Below, piece after piece: positions 48,966 through 60,544 of a DNA stretch of 64,000 bases; the stretch's first letter is position 1, and each line of letters opens with the position of its first letter. Source of the DNA: Circinella umbellata (lineage: Eukaryota > Mucoromycota > Mucoromycetes > Mucorales > Lichtheimiaceae); assembly GCA_025093555.1 (NCBI GenBank), contig JAIWNF010000020.1, positions 62,001 to 126,000 of the forward strand, given 5' to 3'. The notes below the pieces were generated by a model. That model was not told where the DNA came from. It worked only from the letters and a program-made list of their open reading frames with translations, and searched no databases. The position numbers were made by a program, and so were the translations under genes.

Positions 48966-51900
48966 TTAAGAAGGTAGCCGTGAATTACTATTATTATCAT
49001 TATTATTATTAGTGGATGGCCCAGAAGTAACAGTGTTGGTAGTAGAAGTAGTAGTAGCAGCTGTTGGAGCATTGGCAGAAAAATCATATAACCAAGGTTG
49101 TTGTTGTTGTTGATTTCCTCCTGTTATATTATTTGTAGAAAAAGGATTATTGGTATTGGTTGTCATTGGAAAACTATTTTGATTCGGTACACGACCTAAA
49201 GCTTGCATCGATGCTGCAATATTTTTCGTATTATCCGCACCTAAAAACCAATTTGTGCTGGACGCTCCATCACTTGTCGATTGTGCAATATCTGCTAAGG
49301 ATACACCACGAAATGGGAATTCTCCAATAGGTGATGATGTAGGAAAAGTTGAAAATCCGGTTGCTATGGGTCCATTGACTCCTTGTTGTAAACCCGTCTG
49401 TTGTTGTTGTTGTTGTTGTAGATTCGCTGTTGCTATGGGTGTTGTAGGCCATTGTTGTTGTCTTACAGCTGATTCCGTAGCAACCATACGTTGGCTTTGA
49501 TGATGTTGTTGCCAATGTTCATTTTGTGTCGTTTTTAAAGAAGCTTGTTTTTGTCGCATATAATTACTATGCATAGCATAAAGATCACGAATCATAAAAT
49601 ATAATTTATCAGCCATTGCCCAATAAGATCGTACAGTCTATAATATTATAAAATGAATTAAAATCTGATATATATATATACCCTTCCCATACCACATCTC
49701 CCCCCAGAGAAAAACAACAACTTACTTGTAATAATGCAAAATGTTCAGTAAGTGCACCACGTGCTTTTTTTGCTTCTTCAGGTTTTGCAAAAAATGCATT
49801 ATTGACAACAATGGTGGCTACAGTATAGGTCAAATAAGTCATAAAAGGAGAAATTAAGAGTGTATCATTCTTAATTGTATTGACAATGTCAGTCACTTTA
49901 TCCACAGCATCTAAACATTTTTTTGCGCTACTATTAAAAAAATCTTTTAGATTTTGTTGTACTACATTTGAATTCATTGTATCCATAAGTGCCAAAGCAG
50001 GTCGATGTAATAAAATAATTAATGTATTATACATGACTTGGATCTAATAAATAATAATACATATAAAATGATGATTTTTTTTTTAGTTCTATCTCGTTCT
50101 TGCTCCCTCACCCCCAAGTTTTTGTTTGGGTGTTTGTACAACATAACTGCCACACGTTTTGAATTACTAATCCAATTATTTTCTTAAGAAAAAAAAAAAC
50201 TTTACCAATAAATTACGACACGCATCTACTGAATTTTCTTTTCGATATCGTTCAATATCAATAGGTTTTGATTTTAAATGCTCAGGTAAACGTTCATACC
50301 ATAGATCAATTTGTTGATCCAATTTAATAAATTCTGGATCAGGTCCTTGTTCACAAGTAAACATTTTTCTTTCCCGTCCTCCTCTATTAATAAATGTAGT
50401 GACTCTACCCAATAATGAAGCACCATACACCATTTGCGCTAATGAACCTAATTCACGTTCATTATTTGTATTGGTATCAGGAGAAGGTCCTACACACGTA
50501 GATATGCCCAGTAGATTACTATCTTGTAATGCACGCACATTAAATAGGACAACACGACTTGCATTGACTGTTTCAGTATAGAAATGTCCTTTAGACCATC
50601 CATCTTCATCACAAGGTAATAATACTTCACAATCTTCTTCTTGTAAAATTCCTGGTCGACCTGTGGATGCACTTAAAAATCTATGATAATAAAATAAACA
50701 TATGTTCATTATTTAAGATAAAAGAAAGTTGGGCTGAGGGATGGGGGGTGTTACAGAAAAAAAATTCCCTTTACTTGTCAAGTGTAAAAACAGACCAGAA
50801 AACACGTCGCTGTAATTCTTGTTCTGTCCATCGATCTGTTGACATATTTTTCCCAGAATTTTCTTCCAAATCAGGTTCTCTGTTCAACCCGAGTTCTAAC
50901 GCCATTCTGATATAATAATCCAAAGATATCGTCCATTGATTAATAATATATACAAACACCCAAATCCATTATAAACAATTACATGATTATAAATTATATT
51001 ATTTTATTTTACCTTATCGCCATTCCGGAATACATCCAACTCCTAGATTAAATAAATGACACCCAACAGATTGATATTTTTTTTTTCATTGAATAAACAA
51101 AAAACAAACAAACTTTTCCCCTCACCTTTAAGTTATCAATCACACCCTGTTCTCTCTCACTTGATCCCAAAAATAAGAAAATTCCGGTTAATTGTTTTTT
51201 TTTTTTTTTTACCTTGGACCCCTTGCACAACCATATTCATGCAACGTTAATACAATAAGACCTTGTACATTGGATAAACTTGGGGTATCAATTGTATTTA
51301 ATAAAAGTTCTCTTGCTTTCGATGCATATTTTTCTCCAGAATGCCATGGAGGATCTTCTCTCACATCAGGTCGTTCAGAAAATCTGATACAGAAAAAAAA
51401 AAGAGGTAATTGATAATTAAAGATAAAAAGAAGTGTAAAGCGGGGGGAGGGTGAGGAAAGAAGAAGAAGAGGAGAGAATGATTACAAATCAAGTGATAAA
51501 ATAATTGACAAATCGCTAACCCCCACAAATCAAATCAAACTAATCCTATTACTACTACTACTACTACTACTACTATCATTTTTTTTCTCAGCCAATGATG
51601 TTTTTGATTTGGTAATCAAAAGATAACAGAAACCCTCCATTAAAAGAATAAAAAAAAACAGTTTTTTTTTCTTTACCTTGCAGAAGCAGCCAATATACAT
51701 AAAATTAAAAATTTAGAACATTTTTGTGAACGAATATCTTGTATTAAAGTGTCACGATGAAAAATAGGTGCATAAAAATAAATGTATTCAAAATAAAGAT
51801 CCACTAAATGAAGAATGACATCCATACACGGTAATAATCCATTTTCTGGATTATAAAGACATGATGTTGAATCTAAATTGGCACATGCTGCTGTTTGTGC

Positions 51901-52649
51901 TGCTAATACTTGTGCTTGTACCGCTGCTTGTTGTTGTTGCTGTTGTTGTTGTTGTTGAACTTGTATTTGTTGAACTTGTTGAGTAGGTGAAGCAAAAGAA
52001 CTTGATGAAGCAAGTGAAGCAGATCTGTCATGATTTTGTAATTCATTACCACTATTACTATTCCCTTCGTCTGTTGATCCTGTTCCATTCGCGTTATTTA
52101 TATTATTATTTATATTATTATTATTTGATATAGATGTAGAAAGTTCCATATTATTGTTATTATTATTATTGTCTGTTGGAGTGGTTGGTATGGTTGTTGT
52201 ATTATTATTAGTAGTAGCAGTAGTAGTTGTAGTTGTAGTTTCACTTGCACGCGTTAACATCTTTTCCATTTTATCCAGTCGTTTTTCCAACATTTCAATA
52301 TAACCTTGTCTTGGACCCCGTTTTTTTACATTAGGATTATATGTACATTGTCTACCTAATTTGTCACAATTACCACAAGAAGGTCTTGTACCATCACATT
52401 TGATCTATTTTGTTTTTTTTAAATATTTGAAGAAAAAAATAACAAGTTAGAATAAAATATACTTGGACATGGAATTGAAGTCTTTCGGATCGATGGTATA
52501 TTTGATGCGATATTATAATAGAAATCAAAAGAAAAAAACAAAATGTTTTTTACTTTTTTTCGTCGACAAACGTCACATGCTTGAGCAAGTCGTTTACGTT
52601 TTGGTTCCGGTGCATCGTCTCCATGCGCGTTTTGTTCAACAGGATCCAT
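48966..52649 (-). CDS. Zn2Cys6 (Gal4-type) transcription factor with Fungal_trans domain
   Basis: Sequence-specific nuclear regulator. The zinc cluster is split by an intron: AQACDVCRRKKV in exon 1 (start 52649), then IKCDGTRPSCGNCDKLGRQC. This gives C-x2-C-x6-C-x6-C-x2-C-x6-C. A basic linker and a short coiled coil follow (IEMLEKRLDKMEKMLTRA). A long Thr/Asn/Gln low-complexity region comes next. The Fungal_trans domain begins at VDLYFEYIYFYAPIFHRDTL and includes CKFLILCILAASAR, the GLIVLTLHEYGCARG helix, the hallmark IRMALELGLNREPD with RRVFWSVFTLDK, and GRPGILQEEDCEVLLPCDED. The C-terminal 200 residues are Gln/Asn/Thr-rich, probably activation-type, ending NSRLPS with TAA. At least ten introns. 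It resembles carbohydrate- or nutrient-responsive regulators of this class, but targets cannot be inferred. Confidence 0.93.
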
Positions 52650-53048
52650 TTTAATATAATTGTTGTTGTTGGTTGATTTCCAGTTTTACTTGTGTTTTTT
52701 GTTTAAAAAAAAAGAGGTTGATGGTAAAACAAAATAGAAGAATATAATATTAAAACAGTTTGTTATATAAAATAAAATAAATTGATATAAACAAAAGAGA
52801 GAGAGAGAGCAAAAAAAAAAAAAAAAAAAAAAAGGTCCAGAAATAGAAAATAAAATAAAGAGGAAAACGTAAGTTGGCTTCCTATTCTAGACACGGACAC
52901 CTCTTTCACACACTCCCCCAAAAAACAAATAAATGCTGCGCATTAACATAAATATAAATAACCAAAGAGATGTTAAGATTTGTGACAGTTTTTCTGAGTT
53001 TTTCTCGAATGAAGCTGGGAGAAGTATGATTTTGTTTCACTCTTATAA
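52650..53048. promoter_or_regulatory. Divergent promoter region between the Zn2Cys6 gene and the HAD phosphatase
   Basis: 399 bp between two outward-facing start codons. It includes an uninterrupted A run of about 24 nt near 52811-52833 next to a GA repeat. I see no defined core element. Confidence 0.5.
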
Positions 53049-54060
53049 ATGACAACAAAATTATTACCAACTACTACTACTAAAACTTTAATACGATCGT
53101 TTACTTCTTCCAAAATGTCCATTCAAAATGGATCATCGTGTTCACCTTTCATACTTGTTGATTTTGACGAAACTATAACCACATTAGAAACGACTCCTTT
53201 ATTAGGTCAATTCGGTTTAGATTACCAAAAATCCAATAATAAGAATAGTAACTCCTCATTATCTTGGCACTATTTTGTGGATAGTTATATGAATGATTAT
53301 AATCAGATAAAAACCACTTTACCTTCTTCTATCGATATCACGAATCGATTAAAAAAATTACGACACGCTGAAGAAGCTTCATTAACAAGAATTCATGCCC
53401 ATCATGTTTTTCAAGGTTTAACAAGAGAATTGATTTTTAATCAAGCAAAACATTTGGGTCCTAAACTATTAAAACCCAATGTATTGGAAACATTAAAATC
53501 AATAAAGAACAAGAAAGATAATTTACGTATTATTTCAATTAATTGGTCCAAGGACTGGATACGTGGTATATTAAATTCTTGTTTAATGGATCATGAAGAT
53601 GAATTATTATCTTTAGATCAAATCTATTGTAATGATTTGATTTATGATAAAGAAGGAATAGCAACAGGTGAAATACAATCTAAAATATTAACTTCTTTTG
53701 ATAAGAAATTGATTATTGATCAAGAAATTAAAAAAGAACATATAAATAATAAAAAGAAGATTATTTATATTGGTGATTCATTAGGTGATCTTTTACCATT
53801 AGGTAAATTTATCTTTCTTTCTTTTTAAATGTATCTATAGCATAAACAAAGTCGTTTTAATAATATTGTTATTCTCTATATTAGTTAAAGCAGATATAGG
53901 TATTGTTATGGGTAATAATCAAAGTTTATTAAATTCAATTGAAAATGATTTTCATCGTACTATCATAAATAAAACATTACCCTCCATAACAAATATACCT
54001 TCCATATATCAAGTGGATAATTGGGATCAAATAAAAAAGAGTCAAATCCTTTTTACTTGA
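53049..54060 (+). CDS. HAD-superfamily phosphatase (MtnX/Cto1-like)
   Basis: Exons 53049-53802 and 53885-54060 join in phase (PL-V-KADIG). HAD motif I is FILVDFDETITTLETTPLL (nucleophile Asp and DxDxT-type acid/base). A Ser/Thr in IISINWSKDWIRG fits motif II, Lys residues precede KKIIYIGDSLGDLLPL (motif IV, two Asp), and VKADIGIVMGNNQSL closes the Rossmann fold. The substrate is probably a small phosphorylated metabolite. Related fungal proteins such as yeast Cto1 (YCR015C) are poorly characterised. The first 22 residues (MTTKLLPTTTTKTLIRSF...) are basic and hydroxylated without acidic residues, like a mitochondrial presequence. An internal Met23 (MSIQNGSS) could start a cytosolic form. It shares a promoter region with the Zn2Cys6 regulator. 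Confidence 0.85.
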
Positions 54061-54148
54061 TATCTTTTGTTTTTCCCCCCCTAATAATAATAATACAATC
54101 TTTTTTCATAATAAAATCATAATATACCAAAAACAACTAATACTTTTT

Positions 54149-55728
54149 TCATCGTGTGGATCCTTCTGTTGAAAGTAAATTTCCATATCCAAATCCCTAC
54201 AAGTAGTATATTAGTTTAATAAAAAAAATACAATTTTAATCCTTTCCCTCTCTCTCTCTCTTATATTATTCCTTACCTTGGGTCCATGAAGTTTTGCATG
54301 ACAACCACGACAATATAAATCAAAATCTTTATCCACCATATTAGTTGAACTTAATAATTTTCCACATTCTGTACATTTTAAACAAAATTTATGATATTTG
54401 TTTCCTGCACCCATGGCCTAAATAGAATATAAATTTAAGATATTTAGTTTTTTTTAATAATTCGGATATGACTGTTGGGGGAAGAATCACTCCCCCCCAT
54501 ACTATCGATAACTTACAAGTTCTGCAGCATAAACTGCTTTTCCACATTTGGTACATGTATCATTTTGAATATTAATATTCACTTTTTTAGGAGTATAAGA
54601 AGTATTTAAATAAGCTGGTTTAGTTGCAATAAAAGGTTGTTGTTGTGGACGAGGAGGTGTTTGTGGTGGTCTATTGGGTAAACTAGGTGGTGCTACTGAC
54701 TTGGGTGAAGGCGGATGAGATGGTGTTGATATGGAAGAAAACGAAGTAGGTTTCGTAGTGGTAGGTACTAATGGTTTTGTAGGTACTGGAGGTTTAGTAC
54801 CTGGAATAACTTGTTTTGTTGACCAATTGGAAGATGTAGGTACATGAGATGTTGTAGAAGAAGTAGATTCTGTTTCTTTTTCAAATAGAGAAGAAGAAGG
54901 TTTACGAAATGAAAGGGGTGGTGATACTTCTTGTTCACGTTGTTGTTGTACCATAAAAGGAGGCGGTGATGATGATTTACGAGGTGGTAATTGTGGAGTA
55001 TTATTTGTATTTGAAGAAGAAGGTTCAGAAGGTTGTAATTGTCCTTGTTCTTCTAAAATTTCTTTTGGCATTTTACTTTCTGTACTTAAGAAAGATGCAC
55101 CCGAAGCTATAGAACGTAATATAAGTTTTTTTCTCATTCTTGTTTTTTTTTTCTGATGTGATTATAATATATATATATATATATGTATAGTCTTACCGAA
55201 CCCATAACCTTTAGGTCCCCATTTACGATTATAACATACTTTACAGTAGGCCTAACAAATATTATATTATTAGCTTATACATCATAAACTCACTCCCTAT
55301 TTAATAACTATACCTCATTATCACGTTCTGTCAAAGTAGTTGAATCAAGACGTTTATTACATTCCTAACCCCCACGAAAAAAATTAAAAGTGTTAATAAT
55401 TTTTGCTTTTTACTTGTTAACCTATATTCTTGAAACACCTAATTTTTTTTTTACCTTGCAAGTCAAACAACTACGATGATAAGCACCACCGGGTCCAATA
55501 ACCTATATAGACCCCATAAATTATATTTTTAAAAAAAAAATCCTCCAATAACTGTTTTGTTTTATTACCTGTTCGGCCATGTAAACCGCTATTTTTCATA
55601 ATTCATAAAAAAAATACAAGTCAATTTTTTTTTCTTTCTGAAATAATAAAATCAAAAACAAATAAACGCTTTCCTAACTTACATTTATGACATCGTTGAC
55701 ATTGAGGAGCTCCTCCAAATACTGGCAT
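54149..55728 (-). CDS. Two-LIM-domain adaptor protein with proline-rich linker
   Basis: LIM domain 1 is assembled from five short exons: MPVFGGAPQCQRCHK, then a 20-nt exon (SVYMAEQ), VIGPGGAYHRSCLTCK, ECNKRLDSTTLTERDNE and AYCKVCYNRKWGPKGYGFG. It has all eight zinc ligands and the CRP-like GPKGYGFG tail. A linker of about 190 residues is rich in Pro and Ser with SH3-ligand-like runs (PQLPPRKSSSPPP, GTKPPVPTKPLVP, NRPPQTPPRPQQQP). LIM domain 2 follows (CTKCGKAVYAAELAMGAG, YHKFCLKCTECGKLL, LYCRGCHAKLHGPKGFGYG). The protein ends STEGSTR with TGA at 54149. CRP-type LIM proteins bind actin or act as cytoskeletal and signalling adaptors; the SH3 motifs suggest a polarity or endocytic role. The start at 55728 gives the canonical MPxFGG N-terminus. 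Confidence 0.9.
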
Positions 55729-58715
55729 TTGAATAAATAAATAAATAAAAGAAATTTATGGAAGAAAACCTGTGTTTAATCTTTTTTTTGTGCGTTTATG
55801 GGTTTGCTGTGTTTTAAAAGTTTATGCGTTAAGTTTTCGCGGAAGAGGATTCCGGTAATTTTTTTTGGGGGGGGGATGAGCCAAAAAAAGTCTTGTTGTC
55901 ATACAAACGAAACATTTTAGCTTTTTAGTGATTCAAGTGATAAGCTCTTTTTTTTTTGCTTAGGCAACTATATATAATATTAAATATGGGATAATAGGTT
56001 GCTTATAATTATTTATATGATATGCTTGTTGTCACTACAGTCATGAAAAGCGAAAAAAGAGGGGGTTGATGTTATTTTGTGTGCTTTTCTAAGCTTTTAG
56101 GATAGAATAAAATTATTTTTTTTGGAAGAGGGAGATTGAGTTACATAATTGCCACCACCAAAGTGAGTGTTATTAAACAGTTCTAGCACACGGGGATATT
56201 GCATAAAAGAAATATGCTCTCTTTTTTTTTATTTACACCACCACTTGAAACAGTGTCAACAAAAAAAGGCCAAATGGATGTAGGAATAAAACAATAGGGA
56301 GGGAGACCTTTTTAATACTGCATCCCATTCCTTTTCCAATTGTATTCCATGGACTAATATTTGGTAAGTTGGAGACAAAAAAAAATCAAGTCTTGGCTAC
56401 GTGGACTTTCTTTGAATATACCGTATTGTTCTCGGAAACTTGAATCATTCATTTATCCTCAATAATTGGCGTCTTTTATTAGCGACATTCTGCTTCTGCC
56501 TCTTTCTTATAAAAATCGAATTTTGCCTTTTGCCACTTTATATGTCTTTAAAAACGATGCTTACGTACGTAGTAGGATACGTGGTGCTTTTTTTTTTTTG
56601 AAAAGCATTATATATGATAATGTGGTTTTGCAATCCAATTAAAAGTAATATCACAAGACATATTTAATAAAGAACACAATGCAAAGAAAGAAAAAGAACT
56701 GCTCTATTTTTATATAGCTTAACTTACAGTATAAACAATAATATGATGTTCCAGGGATACCTTCTTTTTTCTAGGAACATATAGATGCATGTAATGCAAG
56801 TGCATAGAAATAACAATTTTACCCGGTCAGTATACTATAGTAACCAAGATCAATAATTCGATACACTAACACCCCACTTTTTGCACACCCCCGGTTTTGG
56901 CACTACTTTCAAGCCAAATTATACCTGTGGAAAAGACGGAGTGCAACTTACAACGACACTCTTTTGGTCTCATTGGGGTACGGTTAATAGCGATCGGTGA
57001 CGGTCTCTAACATTCAAAAAATGTAATTATTAAATTTACTCTTTACTTAAAGCTACAGGAATTAATCCAACTACGTACAAGCAGCCCAACACCTTTGGCT
57101 TTTTTTCTTCTTAGAAACAACGCTATATCAATTCATGAACAAACATTAGGTTAGAAATAATTACTTAAAATTCGTGAGATACATAGATTACGAAATACTA
57201 TTAATTCTTTTTTCCTCAGGATTTTTCCTCTGGTTTGACGCATGATTTTTTTTTTCAGTTTTGTATTAGGATCTGGGGACTACCACATTGGCTGGAAGAA
57301 TGGTACGACGTTTTTTTTTTTCATTTTGGCTTATAATTTAGCGCATGACGAGTTATAACTTTGTACTGGGTTATTTATTCTTCCTTATTGATAATATCTC
57401 AATGCTGACGATTGGTGAATTGGAATATAACAAATAAGAATGCTATAAAAGGTATGTCATACTATGAGTTTTTTATATTTAAACGGGCATACGATTATGA
57501 ATGATTAAGGATCCATAGAAGAAGCTCGAGATCTACACTAATATTGTCGACCCTGATTTTGGAGGTACGTAAAAATAGTCTACTTCCTCATATGTAATTG
57601 ACAAAAGAAGGCAGTAAATCACTTGGAAAAGGTAACAGTAAAATAAAGTGAAAAAGTCACGCAAAAAGTAGGTTACATTCCCTATTTTTATTTTTACAGA
57701 AGACATTTTATTTTTATTTTGATAGTATATTTCCACCATAAGTGTACTTATTTACAAATCGACAGTACGTAGAATTGTTTTTTTTTTATTTAACTGTCGT
57801 TGCTGTGTAATTATTTACTTCAAACTTTCTATTTTTGATATCTTTATCTATTTTTTTTTCTTTGATTAATACAATCATCCCATTAGTACGTATCTATTCC
57901 TTGCGTTATTTTTTTTTCTTAAAAAGTTAGAAACATTAATATTGATATCCCCAAAGCAACCCATTTAAAATAATTAGAGTTGTCATACGTACATCATATA
58001 AAGTTGTTTCTAAATACTAATAATGTTTTTATAAATAAAAGCCTGTTCCTGAAGATCATCGCCTATGTATGAATCGAAAGTACATCTCTTTTGCTGTTAA
58101 AATGAGGTGCTAGTATTTATCTTAAAATAAGCCGCGACCAACCATTTAAGATCGTCCTGCAGTACGTATGCAAATATCGTAGAGTAAAAAAAAAAACTTT
58201 CCCAGAGTCGCCAAAAGAAATGGGGATTTAGATTAAGGTTATTTTATCAATGGAAGAATAGATTGATATATGTTTTCACAGAAATATGTGGCATTAACAA
58301 AATCCCGAAAAGGGAACGGGATGGCGTTAAATTGATGTACTGCAAAGTAGGAAGGGGGAAATAGACGACTGCATTACTGTAGGTAATAGTATTCTGCAAA
58401 GAAATATCAAAAAGATACAAACAAATGATCTCACATCGACTACTGATAATCCATACAATGGAAGTAAATCATAGAGGAAATATATGTTATCTTGATCTGA
58501 ACCTTTGCTTCAACAACATAGTTCTGTCAACAAGATGGCACTAGGTGTACGTAAAACAAAAGCAAGATACCATATTATTAGCTTCTCAAAATAAATAAAA
58601 AACTTTTCCTCTTTGACAAAGCACTCCTCAAGCCCCTGCATCCTTCTTCTTTGTCCTACTAAATAGTAGAGTCAATGAGCACGGACGAGAAGCAAAAAAA
58701 AGGGAAACCGCTACG
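55729..58715. other. 3 kb intergenic region
   Basis: No gene could be supported on either strand. Contents: LIM gene promoter at the left; a short segment at about 56965-57010 resembling 48546-48600; scattered poly-T/A runs; the promoter of the micro-exon locus at the right. The frame at 57533-57739 (minus) is AT-driven with no motif. Confidence 0.45.
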
Positions 58716-58723
58716 TATAAATA
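58716..58723 (+). promoter_or_regulatory. TATA box of the micro-exon gene
   Basis: TATAAATA, 70 bp upstream of the ATG at 58793, followed by more A/T-rich sequence and a CT-rich stretch (TCTTTTCTTCATTCTGCC) just before the start. This arrangement is typical of strongly expressed fungal genes. Confidence 0.6.
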
Positions 58724-58792
58724 TAAAATGATTATTTTTTTTATTATCAAATTAACTACATCTTTTCTTCATTCTGCCATAAAACATCCATC

Positions 58793-60544
58793 ATGAAATA
58801 TTCTACTATTATCTTATCTGTCTTTGTTTTAGTTCTTTCCGCAGCCTACGCCAGTATTGCTCAACCAGTGGGTGACGTTAAAAATGAAAGAAGTCGTAAG
58901 TTAAAAAAAAGAATTGGAGTTCACTCTTTGTTATAATGACCAATATATTAACAGAATGAATTCTAAACGACATTCTTCACTTTGAAAACCAAATGTTTGA
59001 ATTATTGATAGGTCGTAAGTTATAAAAATAAGGGATTGGAATTACCGTTTTTTTTTATAAAGGCAGAAAAAAGAACAAATACTAACAGAAATCCATGATA
59101 AAAATGATAAATGACAATTTATAACTTAAAACCAAAATGTTTGAATTACGTAATAATTAAAAACAGTGTGTAGTAAGTTACAAAATAAAGAAGAAGGAGT
59201 TAATTGTTACACTTAAAGAAAAAGAGCAAATACTAAATAAAAATTATAAATGACAATGACTACTCTAAAACTAAAAAAAATATCTGGATTATAAATAGAT
59301 GGTAAGAAGTTTACAAAATAAAGAAGTGTAGTTAACGTTTGTTATATATATAATATGTCTAAAAAGATCCAATATTAACGTAAAACTATAAATGACTTTC
59401 ATTAATTTGAAATCAAATATACTCCTGAATATATATTTATAGCTCGTAAGTAAAACAAAATAAGAAAGTGGAGTTAACGCTTCTTACACTGACACAATAA
59501 GAAACGATAATACTAACAAAATTCTTTGTGAATATGATAAATGGCAATCATTACTATAAAACCGAATGTTTGATTTATTAATAGTTCGTAAGTAGTTAGG
59601 AAATAAGGGAGTGAAGTTAACCTTTGTTACGTATTATAACGAACAAATATTAACAGAATTCATTATAAAAATTATAAATAATATTCATATTACTTTCAAA
59701 CCAAATGGGTGAATTATATTAATAGAACGTAAGTTACAAAATAAAGGGACCGAGATAATGTTAACAAATACTAATTGAATCCATTATAAAACTTATCAAT
59801 GATATCCACTACTTTAAATCCAAATGGGTACACTATCAATAGAACGTAAGTTAAAAAAAAATAAGTGAAGGGTGTAAACGTTTGCTATAATGAATTAAAA
59901 AAAAAAAGAACAAAATACTAACAGCATTCATTGTAAAAATTATAAATGGTTTTTATTTACTTTAAAATTGGATATGTAAATCATAAATAGACAGTAAGTT
60001 AAAAAAATAAATGAGTGAAGTTACCGTCTTTTATAAAAGCAGAAAATACTGACAGAAGTTCATTGTAAAAATATATAAATGACATCTATTACTTTTAAAA
60101 TCACATGTTTGGACTATTGATAGCTAGTAAGTAAAAAAAACAAGTGAGGGTTGTTAACCTTTATTATAACGGCGGGCAAAAAAAAAACAACAACCAAATA
60201 CTAACAAAATTTATTTTAAAATTTAAAAATGATATACATGAAATGTGTGCGTTATTAATAGTTCGTAAGTTAAAGAAAAATAAAGTGAATGGAGTTGATT
60301 ATTTATTTTTGTAATGGCTCCAAAAAAAAAGAACAAATACTAACAGAATTCATTATAAAATTACAAATGACACTTATTGCTTTTGAAACCAAATGTTTGG
60401 ACTATTAACAGTGTGTCGTAAGTTGCAAAGGAGCTAATCATTGTTTAAAGTGGCAGAAATAGTGTTCATAGAAGAACCAAAGTATGTAATCGCACAAAAA
60501 AAGAACATATACTAATGGAGCCCATTGTAAAAATTATAGATTAA
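58793..60544 (+). CDS. Candidate micro-exon gene for a secreted two-cysteine peptide
   Basis: Exon 1 (58793-58895) encodes 34 residues. MKYSTIILSVFVLVLSAAYA is a textbook signal peptide with an AYA cleavage motif, then SIAQPVGDVKNERS and one extra base (C) before GTAAGT. Eleven AG-NNN-GTAAG sites follow. Microexons: GTC 59012, TGTGTA 59167, ATG 59299, CTC 59443, TTC 59585, AAC 59726, AAC 59843, ACA 59991, CTA 60124, TTC 60262, TGTGTC 60412. All are 3 or 6 nt. In exon-1 phase they encode RLCNALQQHTILC. The twelfth intron can end at TAG 60537-60539, giving His and TAA (48 residues, and an intron length like the others), or at TAG 60469-60471, giving QEPKYVIAQKKNIY. If intron 1 is retained the product is 47 residues ending KLKKRIGVHSLL. 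No homologue is known to me. Function is unknown; a secreted signal or effector peptide is plausible. The structure is inferred from splice motifs only. Confidence 0.6.
58896..60539 (+). repeat. Tandem array of eleven intron-plus-microexon units and a twelfth intron
   Basis: Donor-to-donor spacings are 119, 158, 129, 144, 142, 141, 117, 148, 133, 138 and 153 bp. A consensus unit reads GTAAGTTAAAAAATAA, GTGGAGTTAACGTTTGTTATAA, GAACAAATACTAACAG, AATTCATTATAAAAATTATA, AATGACATTCATTACTTTAA, AACCAAATGTTTG and ATTATTAATAG. GTAAGT is exact in 11 of 12 donors (GTAAGA in the other). Acceptors are TAG in nine of the first eleven introns and CAG in the two before the 6-nt microexons. The introns are clearly homologous to each other, so the array grew by tandem duplication of an intron together with its flanking spacer. 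Confidence 0.9.

Noticed and set aside
49255..49515. Cys- or Thr-rich frames overlapping the Zn2Cys6 gene
   Set aside because: Antisense or shifted readings of the CAA/CAG-type repeats that encode its Gln-rich tail.
58896..60539. Array as a plain minisatellite or a CRISPR-like array
   Set aside because: Units vary from 117 to 158 bp and are conserved chiefly at donor, branch-like and acceptor elements, with 3n spacers between. There are no identical direct repeats with unique spacers of constant size, and the genome is eukaryotic.
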